The translations under genes and the position numbers were made by a program. Below, piece by piece: positions 1 through 9,224 of a stretch of 64,000 bases of DNA (position 1 is the stretch's first letter; each line of letters opens with the position of its first letter). The stretch is from an uncultured Poribacteria bacterium. GTDB lineage: Bacteria > Poribacteria > WGA-4E > WGA-3G. Below the pieces are notes generated by a model that did no database searches, was not told the DNA's origin, and was given only the letters and a program-made list of their open reading frames with translations. The DNA is taken from the NCBI GenBank assembly GCA_951828385.1, contig OX639973.1, positions 1,178,001 through 1,242,000 of the forward strand. Direction: 5' to 3'.

Positions 1-1917
1 GCTTGGCAAACCTATTTCACTGATACCTACTTCTTATCTACGCAAGAGGGATGGGCAGTGGGTGGTAACGGGACTATTTTGCACACCACAAACGGTGGCA
101 AAACATGGCAGCTGCAACAAAGTGGCGTGACGGAAGCGTTACAGCGCATTGTTTTCGTTGATGAAAACCACGGTTGGATTGGTGGACAAGGTGTACTCTT
201 ACGCACCGAAAACAGAGGCAAGACGTGGCAGGTTATTCGCGAAAGTTTGCAACCTTCGCGTTCAGACGCGCGACCCTACGGCAGTATTCGTGCCATCCAC
301 TTCATTAACCCAAAACAGGGATGGATCGGCGTTGATAGAGGACAAATTCTGCGTACAACCGATGGCGGTAAAACTTGGACCCCTCAGCAAACCGGCGCAA
401 CACAGCAGTCAATTACGGACTTGCATTTTATTAATAGCAAAGAGGGTTGGGCAGTAGCACCACAACGGCGGACTGGCGGATTGATTCTACACACGGTTGA
501 CGGTGGGGACTATTGGGAGATTCAAGCCAGGACTCACCAACGCTGCATCGGTGTTCATTTCCTAAATACCACATCCGGTTGGGCGGTGATGGAAAACGGG
601 ACCTCGCTACTGACCTCAGATGGCGGAGAGAGCTGGAAACGGGATCTGGAAGCAGAACGAAAGATTAAGGGAACGTATTTGGACATCCAGCTGCAGACCG
701 TGAAATTCCGAAATCACACCGAAGCGTGGGGAATTGGTGTTGGTGGGATGATTCTCACCACACAGAACCAAGGTAAAAACTGGGAGTCGCTCCATACCTC
801 GTCCAGAGGTGAAACTGAGAACACTGAACCTGTAAGTTGGGTAGATAGAATGGCACGAGAACAATCCGACTCACTCTTGACCGAAATTACCAATGCCTAT
901 TTTCTGGCAGATGGACACGGTTGGGCTGTCGGTGCGGAGCGGATTTACGAAAGGGACGTGTATCGAGTCGACTCTGGTGGAACTGAGAAGGCACAAAAAT
1001 CCGGCGGCCAGATTTACGCCACCACAGATGGCGGCAAAACCTGGCACCACCAATTTGGCGAACCCCCCGATAACCTCCGGGATGTGATCTTTCTCGACGA
1101 GCAAAACGGTTGGATTGCCGGAGATAACGGAATTTTACTGTCAACAGAGGACGGTGGAGAAAATTGGAAGCGTTTGGAGAGCGGCACCATAGACCGTATT
1201 GTTGATGTCTATTTCATCAGTCTTGATCCGAAATGGGGCTGGGCCATGAAACGCGACGGGGGCATGCTTTACACAGCGAACGGTGAGGACTGGTCAACAG
1301 AAAACAACCAAGAACTCCCTCAAGGCTTTGACATATCCATAAATGAGGTTGCCTTCGGCAATTTTTCCGAAGGATGGGCTGTCGGTGAGAATGGAGATAT
1401 TCTTCACAATCTGGACGGCGGTCCAATTTGGAAATTTCAGCGCACGTCAACCGGTAAAAACCTCACAGGCATTGATATGAAGTTCGCATCGCTCGGTTGG
1501 GCGGTTGGGACCAACGGGGTCATCCAGAGAACCGTCAACGGTGGCGAATACTGGAAATTCCATGAGACACACGCCGGCTACGACCTTCATGGCGTATCAT
1601 TCATCACCAAACGGAAAGGATGGGCAGTCGGACGTGCCGGGATTATCCTATCTACTTCTGACGGTGGATTTACTTGGGAGTCAAAGTTGAGCGGTATGTC
1701 GGAAACGCTTTACGATATTTTGGCACTCTCCGAACAAGAAATCTACGCTGTTGGTGCCGCTGGAACCATCCTTCATTCGACAGATGGCGGTGAAACGTGG
1801 GAACAGGAGCATACCGGTGTTAACAATGACCTGTATACCATCACGCGCGTCAAAGATGGTGAGACGTTATGGGTTGTTGGACAGGGCGGCATCGTGCTGC
1901 GTCGCCCTAAGCGTTGA
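1..1917 (+). CDS. BNR/Ycf48-like beta-propeller protein (5' partial)
   Basis: The reading frame is open from base 1, so the true start lies upstream; the GTG at 58 is internal. At least 638 residues are visible. They consist of repeated units of the type GWAVG..G.I..T.DGG.TW, spaced about 45-60 residues apart. These are Asp-box (BNR) and Ycf48/HCF136-like propeller blades, known from sialidases and photosystem assembly factors. No catalytic sialidase residues are apparent, so I infer a binding or scaffold propeller, probably exported; the N-terminal signal cannot be checked here. The same blade type forms the C-terminal part of the sigma-factor fusions at 5907 and 11686. A perfect terminator-like hairpin follows. 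Confidence 0.85.
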   Translation, partial: AWQTYFTDTYFLSTQEGWAVGGNGTILHTTNGGKTWQLQQSGVTEALQRIVFVDENHGWIGGQGVLLRTENRGKTWQVIRESLQPSRSDARPYGSIRAIHFINPKQGWIGVDRGQILRTTDGGKTWTPQQTGATQQSITDLHFINSKEGWAVAPQRRTGGLILHTVDGGDYWEIQARTHQRCIGVHFLNTTSGWAVMENGTSLLTSDGGESWKRDLEAERKIKGTYLDIQLQTVKFRNHTEAWGIGVGGMILTTQNQGKNWESLHTSSRGETENTEPVSWVDRMAREQSDSLLTEITNAYFLADGHGWAVGAERIYERDVYRVDSGGTEKAQKSGGQIYATTDGGKTWHHQFGEPPDNLRDVIFLDEQNGWIAGDNGILLSTEDGGENWKRLESGTIDRIVDVYFISLDPKWGWAMKRDGGMLYTANGEDWSTENNQELPQGFDISINEVAFGNFSEGWAVGENGDILHNLDGGPIWKFQRTSTGKNLTGIDMKFASLGWAVGTNGVIQRTVNGGEYWKFHETHAGYDLHGVSFITKRKGWAVGRAGIILSTSDGGFTWESKLSGMSETLYDILALSEQEIYAVGAAGTILHSTDGGETWEQEHTGVNNDLYTITRVKDGETLWVVGQGGIVLRRPKR

Positions 1918-1945
1918 CAGACATTTGTTTATCTCATAAGCGTTT

Positions 1946-2000
1946 AAAAATCGTGCGGAGGCATGTAAAACACACATAGTTCTCCGCACGATTTTTGTTT
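1946..2000 (+). terminator. Rho-independent terminator
   Basis: A perfect 15-bp inverted repeat (1946-1960 with 1982-1996, AAAAATCGTGCGGAG and its complement) is followed by a T-rich tract. It sits 29 bases after the stop of the BNR gene. The A-run on the left arm would let it work in both directions. Confidence 0.8.
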
Positions 2001-2103
2001 TCGTTTACATAAAATCCAATTATCGGAAATTGCTGCCTCTCAAAACCACCTGACAATTTCAACACTTTTACAATTTTTTAGATGAAAATCCAGTTTTTTC
2101 GTT

Positions 2104-2149
2104 TTATGCACCCTTTCCGCCCCAAACCTATATCATTAATTATAAAAGG
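2104..2149 (+). promoter_or_regulatory. ECF-type promoter, site 1
   Basis: TTATGCACCCTTTCC (2104-2118) is followed by TATCATTAATTATAAAAG (2131-2148). GCACCC and TATC start exactly 23 bases apart. The same two blocks with the same spacing occur at 4867, 9143 and 11492, and in a GCAACC...CGTC variant at 59872 and 61753. The layout matches ECF sigma promoters (a C-rich -35 and a short -10). It lies 79 bases upstream of the permease start. Confidence 0.7.
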
Positions 2150-2227
2150 GAGACATACACCACTTCACGGAAATTAGTTTCAAAAGAACGCAATCCTCAA
2201 TCACAGTGTAATGAAAGGAAAATTCAA

Positions 2228-3640
2228 ATGTTAATGACGTTGATTCAAAAAGAGGTTATGCATCATATTCTGAGTGTCCGTTTCGTCGCGCTCCTTGTGA
2301 TGTGTCTCCTTCTCGTCCCGCTCACACTTTCTACCAATTACCGAAATTATCGCCAGAACTTAGTAGATTACCAAGAAGCCGTTAAACTCGCAAACATTGA
2401 AGAAACCACAGTGAACCTGAAGATGCCACTGGAACCGGAGCTGGAGGTTTCCAAACTCATCCTTAAACCGACCACTTTGAGCGTCTTCGCAAATGGGTTA
2501 GCAGATACATTGCCGAGCTATCTCGGCATGACACGTAATGGGATTACACAAGGCGCACCCGCTCTGGTCTCCTCTCTTTCCAATCTGTTAGGGCATCTTG
2601 ATTTTCTATTCATAGTCGGTACTGTTTTCAGTCTACTCGCGTTACTGTTTACGTTCGATGCGGTTGCCGGGGAACGAGAAGCGGGCACCCTTCGGATTAC
2701 CTTAGCCAATTCCCTGCCGCGCGACCTATTTCTATGGAGCAAATTGATTGGCGGATACGTAGTGTTTATCGTTCCGTTCTTGGTGTCGTTACTGTTCGGT
2801 TTACTGGTGCTTGTCTGGCAAGGATTTCCTCTCGGCGAACCTGAAATTTTTCCGAGAGTCCTCAGTTTAACCCTCATCTCGTTGCTTTATATTGGTGTCT
2901 TTTTTGCGATCGGCACAGTGATCTCTACCTACTTAGATAATTCTAAAACGGCACTCATCGTTGCCTTTACCGTCTGGGTGTTTGCAGTGTTGATTACGCC
3001 ACGCGTCGGGTTCCTCGCTGCCAAACTTATTGCACCAACACGCACTTCACAGAGCGTCTATATGGAAAAAACAGCCATGCGAGACGATTTCAACGCGGTC
3101 ATCGATAAGGAAAAATGGAGAATTATAATGGAGGAGATCCCTCCGGAGGAAGACGGTTCTATAATAGTAAGAGGGGAAAATGGTAAAAAAGTTGATGAAC
3201 GCGTGAAATTTCTTGAAGAGGAATATCGACTGAAATTCCAGGACCATGCTAACAAATTGGATCGGGATTATAAACGTGAAACGGAACGACAAGAACAGTT
3301 AGGAGAAACGCTTTCTCGAATCACACCGACATCTTCTCTCATCTACCTTGCTACGAACTTAACACAGACAGGAAAAGGGACAAGAAGCACCTATTTTCAA
3401 ACGGGCGATCGCTATTATGATATGCTCCATGCAAATATGTTCAGCAAAATTATAGATCATATTACAGCAAGAGTATTTACATCAGAGGATACTGTCACAA
3501 TCACACAACCGCCACCTTTAGAGACAATAACCTTAGGAGAGACGCTCCGTCAATCGGCGGTGGATGTGCTGCTGCTCTGTTTCTTTGCTGTGGTGTTGAC
3601 AACCGTGGCATTCCTGAAATTCTTCCGTTCCGATATTTGA
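2228..3640 (+). CDS. ABC-2 type transporter permease (copy 1)
   Basis: 470 residues. There is one N-terminal membrane segment (about residues 14-34), an extracytoplasmic loop, a cluster of hydrophobic segments between about 130 and 270, a long charged loop, and a last helix near the C-terminus. The stretch FDAVAGEREAGTLRITLANS is the cytoplasmic coupling motif typical of ABC-2/NosY-like permeases. No ATP-binding partner is encoded in the window, so the ATPase must be elsewhere or the permease acts differently. An AAAGGAAA ribosome site precedes the ATG. It follows ECF-type promoter site 1 and is the first gene of the cassette. It is closely similar along its whole length to the gene at 9225. 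The transported substrate cannot be told. Confidence 0.8.
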   Translation: MLMTLIQKEVMHHILSVRFVALLVMCLLLVPLTLSTNYRNYRQNLVDYQEAVKLANIEETTVNLKMPLEPELEVSKLILKPTTLSVFANGLADTLPSYLGMTRNGITQGAPALVSSLSNLLGHLDFLFIVGTVFSLLALLFTFDAVAGEREAGTLRITLANSLPRDLFLWSKLIGGYVVFIVPFLVSLLFGLLVLVWQGFPLGEPEIFPRVLSLTLISLLYIGVFFAIGTVISTYLDNSKTALIVAFTVWVFAVLITPRVGFLAAKLIAPTRTSQSVYMEKTAMRDDFNAVIDKEKWRIIMEEIPPEEDGSIIVRGENGKKVDERVKFLEEEYRLKFQDHANKLDRDYKRETERQEQLGETLSRITPTSSLIYLATNLTQTGKGTRSTYFQTGDRYYDMLHANMFSKIIDHITARVFTSEDTVTITQPPPLETITLGETLRQSAVDVLLLCFFAVVLTTVAFLKFFRSDI

Positions 3641-3778
3641 TGCTAAGTACGACTCAGTATGTTAAGGATAGCCGAATTACCGGAAACATTTAAAACGCGT
3701 CTTAAATATATAGACGCATATTGTCAAAGGTTAAACTTCAAACACGAGGTAACATAACGCCTCTGAAGGAGACTAAAA

Positions 3779-4645
3779 ATGAAAAGGACTTTTCACGGTG
3801 CAGATCTTCTATTAAGACTTGCATTCTTGGCGGCTTTGGGATTCGCTATTTTTTCGGGGGGTGCTTATTTATATGCACGCGGCGTTAAAATAATTATATC
3901 ACCGCTTGAAATTATATCGCCGAGTATACATTTCCGTGTTAAAATCGACTGGAAAACGCCACTCATCATTGAAAAATATACCGGTCCCCAAATCATTGAA
4001 AAATATACCGGTTCCCAAAATGCCCAGGAACTGATGAAAGCGTTAGATGCGGATTACAATAAAGGACACGGAAAAACCGAAGTAAGCCTATCGCGCAAGG
4101 ACAACGGCATAGAAACTGAAAGTTATAACAGTAACTTTACAATAAGTGAGATAGATGCAAGGTATCCACGGGCAGAATGGTTTCAGCTGCTTTTGGACAG
4201 AGGCATCATCATAGGAACCCTCTACGAGTATGCGTCCACCCTGTCACAGCGGCATGCTTTGGCATTGCTGGAAGACAACCCGAATCTGTGGCAGTCAGGC
4301 GTTCTTGATATTCCACCGACAGATGACTGGGAAACGTATAAAGCAGCTTACATTGACATGCTGGTAGAAATTGAAGCCACCAAAGCGGAGATTGAACGCA
4401 GAAAGCCGGAGATTGAACGCACCAAAGCGGAAGTTGAACGCACCATGGAACGCATTAAGGAACAAGTCGAACGCGCCAAGGTGCAGATCGAACACAGTCA
4501 GAAAGACGTTGGACGTGCCCAGAAAAAGTTGAATTCACAACAACTTGAGCATGTTAGGAAACAACTTGAGCACGCAAGGAAACAGATTGTGCGCGCACAA
4601 GAGGCTTTAGAACACCTCAAAGAACCGACTCCGCCTCAGGAATAA
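3779..4645 (+). CDS. membrane-anchored coiled-coil protein (copy 1)
   Basis: 288 residues with no recognised family. Residues about 10-34 form a single hydrophobic segment (signal anchor or signal peptide). The middle contains a globular part (EIDARYPRAEW and GIIIGTLYEYASTLSQ). The C-terminal 90 residues are an E/K/R-rich periodic helix built on repeats such as EIERTKAEVERT, a clear coiled coil. A short tandem duplication (EKYTGPQI/EKYTGSQN) lies near residue 65. The leader shows a GAGG...CCTC hairpin next to the AAGGAG site and a GCGTCT/AGACGC hairpin at 3697-3717. It is probably co-transcribed with the permease. The copy at 10790 lacks the membrane segment. Confidence 0.7.
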   Translation: MKRTFHGADLLLRLAFLAALGFAIFSGGAYLYARGVKIIISPLEIISPSIHFRVKIDWKTPLIIEKYTGPQIIEKYTGSQNAQELMKALDADYNKGHGKTEVSLSRKDNGIETESYNSNFTISEIDARYPRAEWFQLLLDRGIIIGTLYEYASTLSQRHALALLEDNPNLWQSGVLDIPPTDDWETYKAAYIDMLVEIEATKAEIERRKPEIERTKAEVERTMERIKEQVERAKVQIEHSQKDVGRAQKKLNSQQLEHVRKQLEHARKQIVRAQEALEHLKEPTPPQE

Positions 4646-4703
4646 GAAAGCGGACTTCTACGTGATAGACCCTTTTGGGCTATTCTGTTCCATCGATATT
4701 GTG

Positions 4704-4819
4704 AGGCTTACGCGCTGCACGCTTTTTTGGGGTGCTGTCTAAGCAAACACCAGAAGCGCGGAATTAGCGTAAGCCTGACTCAGTATCAAACGATTAGCCA
4801 AACCGCTGTTTGGCTAATC
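4704..4819 (+). terminator. two strong hairpins after the coiled-coil gene
   Basis: A 10-bp perfect stem (4704-4713 with 4767-4776, AGGCTTACGC) encloses a 53-base loop. It is followed by an 11-bp perfect hairpin (4792-4802 with 4809-4819, GATTAGCCAAA). Neither has a long U-run, so they may be terminator, processing site or repeat. They separate the coiled-coil gene from the next promoter. Confidence 0.5.
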
Positions 4820-4866
4820 ATAAGTCCTATGAGATGAAAATTCAGGTTTTTGTTGTTTTTTTTAAG

Positions 4867-4934
4867 TTATGCACCCTTTCCCTTTCAAAATAGTATCTTT
4901 AATTATAAAAGAATAGTATCTTTAATTATAAAAG
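4867..4934 (+). promoter_or_regulatory. ECF-type promoter, site 2, with duplicated -10 half
   Basis: TTATGCACCCTTTCC starts at 4867 and TATCTTTAATTATAAAAG at 4894, again 23 bases between GCACCC and TATC. The downstream half is perfectly duplicated as a 23-bp tandem repeat (4889-4911 and 4912-4934). Only the first copy keeps the conserved spacing. The site lies before the ATG at 4994, which argues against any earlier start for that gene. Confidence 0.7.
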
Positions 4935-4993
4935 AGCTCAAGGAACGTAAGTTCAAAAATAAAACGGAAATTATATTGGGAAGGTGTAACATC

Positions 4994-5770
4994 ATGAAAG
5001 CCTTAAGTATTGGATTAGGTATATTTATCCTAACCTGTTCTGCGTGGGCGGGAAAGTTTCTGGAAACTTTTGATGATAGAGATATTATAGAACAGTGGCA
5101 GGAACTGACAATATTAAACTTTGGAGAAGGACTTCCGGGTCCCCATTCTTGGAAAATTGTTGACGGTCAACTTCAGTCTTTAATAATGGGTGATGACCGT
5201 GTGACGCATTTATTTGTGATCGGGGATGAAGAGTGGCAAGATTACGATATTGAGGTTGACATTAAACCGCTCCGAAAACATGGACCTGCCCATATTGTGA
5301 TTGCCTCGCGGATTCATCAGAATCAAGAAGGTCAGACATGGGGAGTTCTCTGTACAATTGGGGACACGCCGATACCCGAACCTAAATCCATGGTACTCTG
5401 TTTTGGTACTCGCTTTCTGGGTGGAGATGCTTTTCTGCACTTTGAAGGGAACCCTTATCCCTCCTTAAGCGTGGGACGTTGGTCTCACCTGAAGTTGAGC
5501 GTTCATGGAAAACTCTTGACTTTTTGGATTAATGGCAAACAAGTTCTCGGACCCGTCACTTTAGAAGCGAAGCGATTTTTAGTACAGGAGCGCGAAGTGC
5601 TGTTTCCTGACTATCCGAACGGTAAAGTCGGTTTCGGGGTCTCAAATTACTCCGTGCTTTTTGATAACCTTAGCATCACCACCGGTGACGATATTCCAAA
5701 TCAGCATGGGTTAGCCGTAACACCGAGAACAAAACTCGCGACCACTTGGGGAAACTTAAAGCAGTTTTAA
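4994..5770 (+). CDS. secreted LamG/3-keto-disaccharide-hydrolase-like protein
   Basis: 258 residues from the ATG at 4994. I chose this start because it begins a classic signal peptide (MKALSIGLGIFILTCSAWA) and follows the promoter; the frame is open further upstream only by chance. The mature part has the pattern of a concanavalin-like jelly roll: FLETFDDRD, then WKIVDGQL, YDIEVDIKP, W..LKLSVHGKLLTFWINGK and KVGFGVSNYSVLFDNLSI. This is typical of LamG and DUF1080 domains that bind or cut sugars. Catalytic residues cannot be assigned. It is the only cassette gene without a counterpart in copy 2. Confidence 0.7.
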   Translation: MKALSIGLGIFILTCSAWAGKFLETFDDRDIIEQWQELTILNFGEGLPGPHSWKIVDGQLQSLIMGDDRVTHLFVIGDEEWQDYDIEVDIKPLRKHGPAHIVIASRIHQNQEGQTWGVLCTIGDTPIPEPKSMVLCFGTRFLGGDAFLHFEGNPYPSLSVGRWSHLKLSVHGKLLTFWINGKQVLGPVTLEAKRFLVQEREVLFPDYPNGKVGFGVSNYSVLFDNLSITTGDDIPNQHGLAVTPRTKLATTWGNLKQF

Positions 5771-5784
5771 GGGTATATTAAAGG

Positions 5785-5813
5785 TTTCATTTTACTATCA
5801 TGTTTGGTATACT
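5785..5813 (+). promoter_or_regulatory. sigma70-like promoter of sigma-fusion gene 1
   Basis: TTTCAT (5785-5790), a 17-base spacer and TATACT (5808-5813). The region is conserved before the second copy (11563-11591), with the same spacing and the shared flank GTTTGGTATACT. It lies about 95 bases upstream of the sigma-fusion start. This suggests the sigma gene has its own housekeeping promoter. Confidence 0.55.
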
Positions 5814-5906
5814 TTCCGGTAGGAAAGCGTCTCAATATCGAAAAAATTCCTCTACTTATCGCTGTGTTGGTCTAAACTCGGCGGAATATAATCACGGAGT
5901 ATTCTG

Positions 5907-8894
5907 ATGGAACGAGAAAACGATGTTCAACTGATTCGTAGAATTTTATCAGGCAACGATGAAGCATTCAGTGTTTTAGTCCAAAAACACCAAAAGAGTA
6001 TTCACGCACTTGCGTGGCGGAAGGTCGGCGATTTTCACATCGCTGAAGAGATTACCCAAGACACTTTCCTTCAGGTATACAAGCACCTCGCGCAGCTGAA
6101 AAATCCGAACCAGTTTGGGGGATGGATCTATGTCATTGCGAATCGCCTTTGTCTAAAATGGCTCCAAAAAAATAAATTGTCGGTGCAATCGTTAGACGAC
6201 ACACCTATGGAAGAAATCGAGGAAGTTTCTTATACGCATTACGCATCTGACCAACGGCAGACAGAGATCGCCGAGGATCGCCATGAACTCGTCAAAAAAC
6301 TTCTATCACAACTGCCGGAAAGCGAACGCACGGTGGTGACACTCTACTATCTTGGAGAAATGACAGCGAAGGAAATCGGAAAATTTTTAGGTGTGTCAGT
6401 CAACACAGTTAAAAGTCGACTTCGCCGGGGACGCGAGCGTTTACAGGAACGGCAGGAAGAACTTGTGGTTAGCGAAACGCTTGGAAGTATCCCATTCCCC
6501 GCCCAAGTAACTGAACGTATCATGCAGGAAGTGGCTAATATGAAACCGATATCACCTCCAGTCGGCAAACCTTTGTTGCCGTGGGCGGCTGTTGGAACTG
6601 CTGCCGTTCTGGTCATATTGCTGCTCGGTGTGAGCAATCAATACCTTGCGCGTTTCCAGAAGCCGTACAGTTTTGAAGCACAATCTGAACCTACCATTGA
6701 GATCATTGACACACCTATCATTCTGGATATTGCGGCGAAACCAACTGTACAAAATCGAGTGGGTCGGGCTGCTTCCGTAGGTAAAAATAGCGGGACCGGC
6801 ACACAAGTCTCCACAACAACGACAGCATCTGTTACACTGGAGGATTCCACCAAGTTTTCGACTTCACAATGGACCCAGGGCGGCGCGCCGCCAGGGGGAC
6901 AAGTACGCGATATCTTCGCTACATCTGAAGGGACCGTCTATGCTGTTGCTCCGACAGGCATATACAGATTAGGCACAGATGCGACCGCGTGGGCACGCAT
7001 CAACACGGATATTCCAATTGGTCCATCGCTAATGCCGATGGCAGAGTATGGTGGTACCCTTTACATAGTATCCACTGATGAAATATTTGGTTCAGATGAT
7101 AGCGGTGAAACGTGGCGGACGATTGGTACCCGACCCAAGGGACACGCTGTCGGTTTCATCATTATTGATGAAACACACACCCGTTCTACGATGTATCTTG
7201 CGCTTAGAGATGAAGGGATTTATCGATCGACAGACGGTGGAATACATTGGGACTCATTTAACGATGGATTGGCAAGTAAAGAGATTTCCACAGTCGCTAC
7301 TGTTGGAAAAACAGTGTTTGCTGGCACAGCGCGCGGTCTCTATCGTCTCGATTCAGGCACTTGGAAAAAGTTGCCGGTGGAGACATCAAGAACCATCTAC
7401 GCCTTGGCAGTGTCTGAGAATAATCTCTATATTGGAACGGGGCCCGAGCTGTTGGGATTCACGCCAATAGCGGTAGAAAAAGAAGTGCCAAGAAATGAGT
7501 CGCATGCCCTCAAAATTTTCCATTCGGCTAACTTGGGAACATCATGGACTGAAATAACACCCACTGAAATAACATCGAGTTATAAATCTTACTACGATCT
7601 AATAATACCATCTGGCATGAAGATTTTGGCTGTTGGTGAAGTGCTTTTAGCGTCAACTGCCACCCAACGCTATAGTTCAACAGATAACGGAAGAACTTGG
7701 ACAGAGCTTTCAGGAGATCCGAATCTGTTCATGATCAATAGTCTGCCAGCTGTGGCTGTAAACGAGACGACGTTTTACAAAGTTAGTCCGTTTGGGATTC
7801 GTCGTACAACTGATGGCGGGAAATCGTGGCCCTTACTTATAGATGGGATGGCTGGAACAAGGTTGAAGGATTTAGTTACATTCAACGATAGATTATACGC
7901 GCATAATGGTCATGCGGTGTATCAATCAACTGACGAAGGTACGTCTTGGAAAAAGATCTCAATTACCGAGAGCTTTACTGGGAAGGTGACTACAATTACG
8001 ACCAAATCATCAAAACTGGACAGAGCTCGTATCTCCCACTCCTTTGATTCAAAATTAGTAGTTGATGACAACAATCTTTATCTTATTTCACCTAAAACTA
8101 ACAATTTGCAAATTTCCCGCGTATCTACAGATGACAATAGCCTCAGTCCAGTTCAAAGCATACCCGCTTCTGATGATAGAGCATTGTTCCATAAGACAAG
8201 TAGCGAGGAAATGAAAGATACTTACTCATCCGAGGATTCGCAAAAAGCGCATCACTCAATCGTCCCAATCGTCCCACCCCCTATACGTGGGAAGGACGCG
8301 AAAACCAAAATGATTGTAGTCTGTAACGATGTGTTCTACGCTGAACACAGACGGACGCTTTTTAAGTGGAGACTTGGTGCCCCGGAGTGGATAAGCACAG
8401 GATTAACAGACATGAGCCAAGAGTCTTATGACAACGACAGCATGGATCTCAAATTAGCGGTTTCGAGAGAAACCATCTATGTCGGTAAACGCGATGGCAA
8501 GCTGTTTCAGTCATTTGATGAAGGGAGCAGCTGGAGAGATGTTACGCCGAGCCTACCGCTTCACTTTACCCGTTTCAAGGAGATAATCTTTGCCGGTTCA
8601 ACAGTTTATGTTGCAACAGACGAAGGTGTTTTGAGTTCAGAAACGGGTGCCCACTGGCGCGTGCTAACCGATAGTGCGGGTCAGCGTCCCGTTATAGATA
8701 GATTTGCTGTCAATGGTCCTACAGTCTATGGTGCTGGCGATATCGGTGTCTATCGCTTGGATACCAACAGTCGATGGAAACAAATATCTTCAGAAGCACT
8801 CGGTGAAACGGCTGCGCTCGTTATCATTAACGATAAACTCTATAGTGCTATCAAAGATCGCGGGATATTTCACATCTCGCTTTCAGAAGAGTAG
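5907..8894 (+). CDS. ECF sigma factor fused to membrane helix and BNR propeller (copy 1)
   Basis: 995 residues. Residues about 10-85 are sigma region 2 (AEEITQDTFLQVYKHL). About 126-180 are region 4, with a clear helix-turn-helix (MTAKEIGKFLGVSVNTVKSR). A linker leads to one hydrophobic segment at about 223-241 (LLPWAAVGTAAVLVILLLG). From about 310 on there are BNR/Asp-box blades (RSTDGGIHW, RTTDGGKSW, QSTDEGTSW, QSFDEGSSW). The expected topology is sigma in the cytoplasm and propeller outside, so one chain could combine sensor and sigma factor, doing the job normally split between anti-sigma and sigma. How the sigma part is freed is unknown. No separate anti-sigma gene is nearby. It closes the cassette and is followed by a GGGCGGA hairpin. 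Confidence 0.85.
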   Translation: MERENDVQLIRRILSGNDEAFSVLVQKHQKSIHALAWRKVGDFHIAEEITQDTFLQVYKHLAQLKNPNQFGGWIYVIANRLCLKWLQKNKLSVQSLDDTPMEEIEEVSYTHYASDQRQTEIAEDRHELVKKLLSQLPESERTVVTLYYLGEMTAKEIGKFLGVSVNTVKSRLRRGRERLQERQEELVVSETLGSIPFPAQVTERIMQEVANMKPISPPVGKPLLPWAAVGTAAVLVILLLGVSNQYLARFQKPYSFEAQSEPTIEIIDTPIILDIAAKPTVQNRVGRAASVGKNSGTGTQVSTTTTASVTLEDSTKFSTSQWTQGGAPPGGQVRDIFATSEGTVYAVAPTGIYRLGTDATAWARINTDIPIGPSLMPMAEYGGTLYIVSTDEIFGSDDSGETWRTIGTRPKGHAVGFIIIDETHTRSTMYLALRDEGIYRSTDGGIHWDSFNDGLASKEISTVATVGKTVFAGTARGLYRLDSGTWKKLPVETSRTIYALAVSENNLYIGTGPELLGFTPIAVEKEVPRNESHALKIFHSANLGTSWTEITPTEITSSYKSYYDLIIPSGMKILAVGEVLLASTATQRYSSTDNGRTWTELSGDPNLFMINSLPAVAVNETTFYKVSPFGIRRTTDGGKSWPLLIDGMAGTRLKDLVTFNDRLYAHNGHAVYQSTDEGTSWKKISITESFTGKVTTITTKSSKLDRARISHSFDSKLVVDDNNLYLISPKTNNLQISRVSTDDNSLSPVQSIPASDDRALFHKTSSEEMKDTYSSEDSQKAHHSIVPIVPPPIRGKDAKTKMIVVCNDVFYAEHRRTLFKWRLGAPEWISTGLTDMSQESYDNDSMDLKLAVSRETIYVGKRDGKLFQSFDEGSSWRDVTPSLPLHFTRFKEIIFAGSTVYVATDEGVLSSETGAHWRVLTDSAGQRPVIDRFAVNGPTVYGAGDIGVYRLDTNSRWKQISSEALGETAALVIINDKLYSAIKDRGIFHISLSEE

Positions 8895-8965
8895 ACAACA
8901 CCACATCGGCGAATAAACCATGTCTTTGGTTCGTAGAAATTTCTGGTTCATCTGACAACAGTATA

Positions 8966-8986
8966 GGGCGGATGCAAAATCCGCCC
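8966..8986 (+). terminator. hairpin after sigma-fusion gene 1
   Basis: GGGCGGA (8966-8972) pairs perfectly with TCCGCCC (8980-8986) around the loop TGCAAAA. The same hairpin in the same flanking sequence follows copy 2 (14730-14750). There is only a weak T-run, so it may be a terminator or a transcript-end stabiliser. Confidence 0.55.
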
Positions 8987-9037
8987 TTCACAATTTAATA
9001 TCTCACGAAAGATCGTACGACCAGGTACGGTCTTCTG

Positions 9038-9127
9038 GAAAGTGCCAAAACCGATGAAAGTCGATGAATAATCTCTCACATAATCGACAATACGGTTATC
9101 AGGAATAGTCCCCTCCTTCTCCATGCC
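9038..9127 (-). pseudogene. 3' remnant of a ThuA-like gene
   Basis: Read on the minus strand this stretch encodes GTIPDNRIVDYVRDY followed by STFIGFGTF. It aligns in frame with the C-terminus of the intact ThuA-like protein at 14783-15718 (GAIPDKSVVDYVGDY and PTFFGFGTF). No start and no upstream part of the gene is present. It sits at the same place relative to cassette 1 as the intact gene does to cassette 2. It is therefore a scrap carried along by the tandem duplication. Confidence 0.8.
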
Positions 9128-9142
9128 CCAAATTTTTTCACT

Positions 9143-9189
9143 TTATGCACCCTTTCCACTTTCAAATCGGATCATTAATAATTATACAG
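9143..9189 (+). promoter_or_regulatory. ECF-type promoter, site 3
   Basis: TTATGCACCCTTTCC (9143-9157), then GATCATTAATAATTATACAG from 9170. GCACCC and GATC start 23 bases apart as at the other sites. The first base of the -10 differs (G for T). It lies 36 bases upstream of the permease start. The ThuA remnant ends 15 bases before it, which places the duplication joint here. Confidence 0.7.
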
Positions 9190-9224
9190 GACTAATAAAA
9201 GAGCAACCATAAGGAGAATTCAAC

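Noticed and set aside
4850-4993. N-terminal extension of the LamG-like protein to 4850
   Set aside because: The extension overlaps the ECF-type promoter and lacks a ribosome site, while the ATG at 4994 starts a signal peptide.
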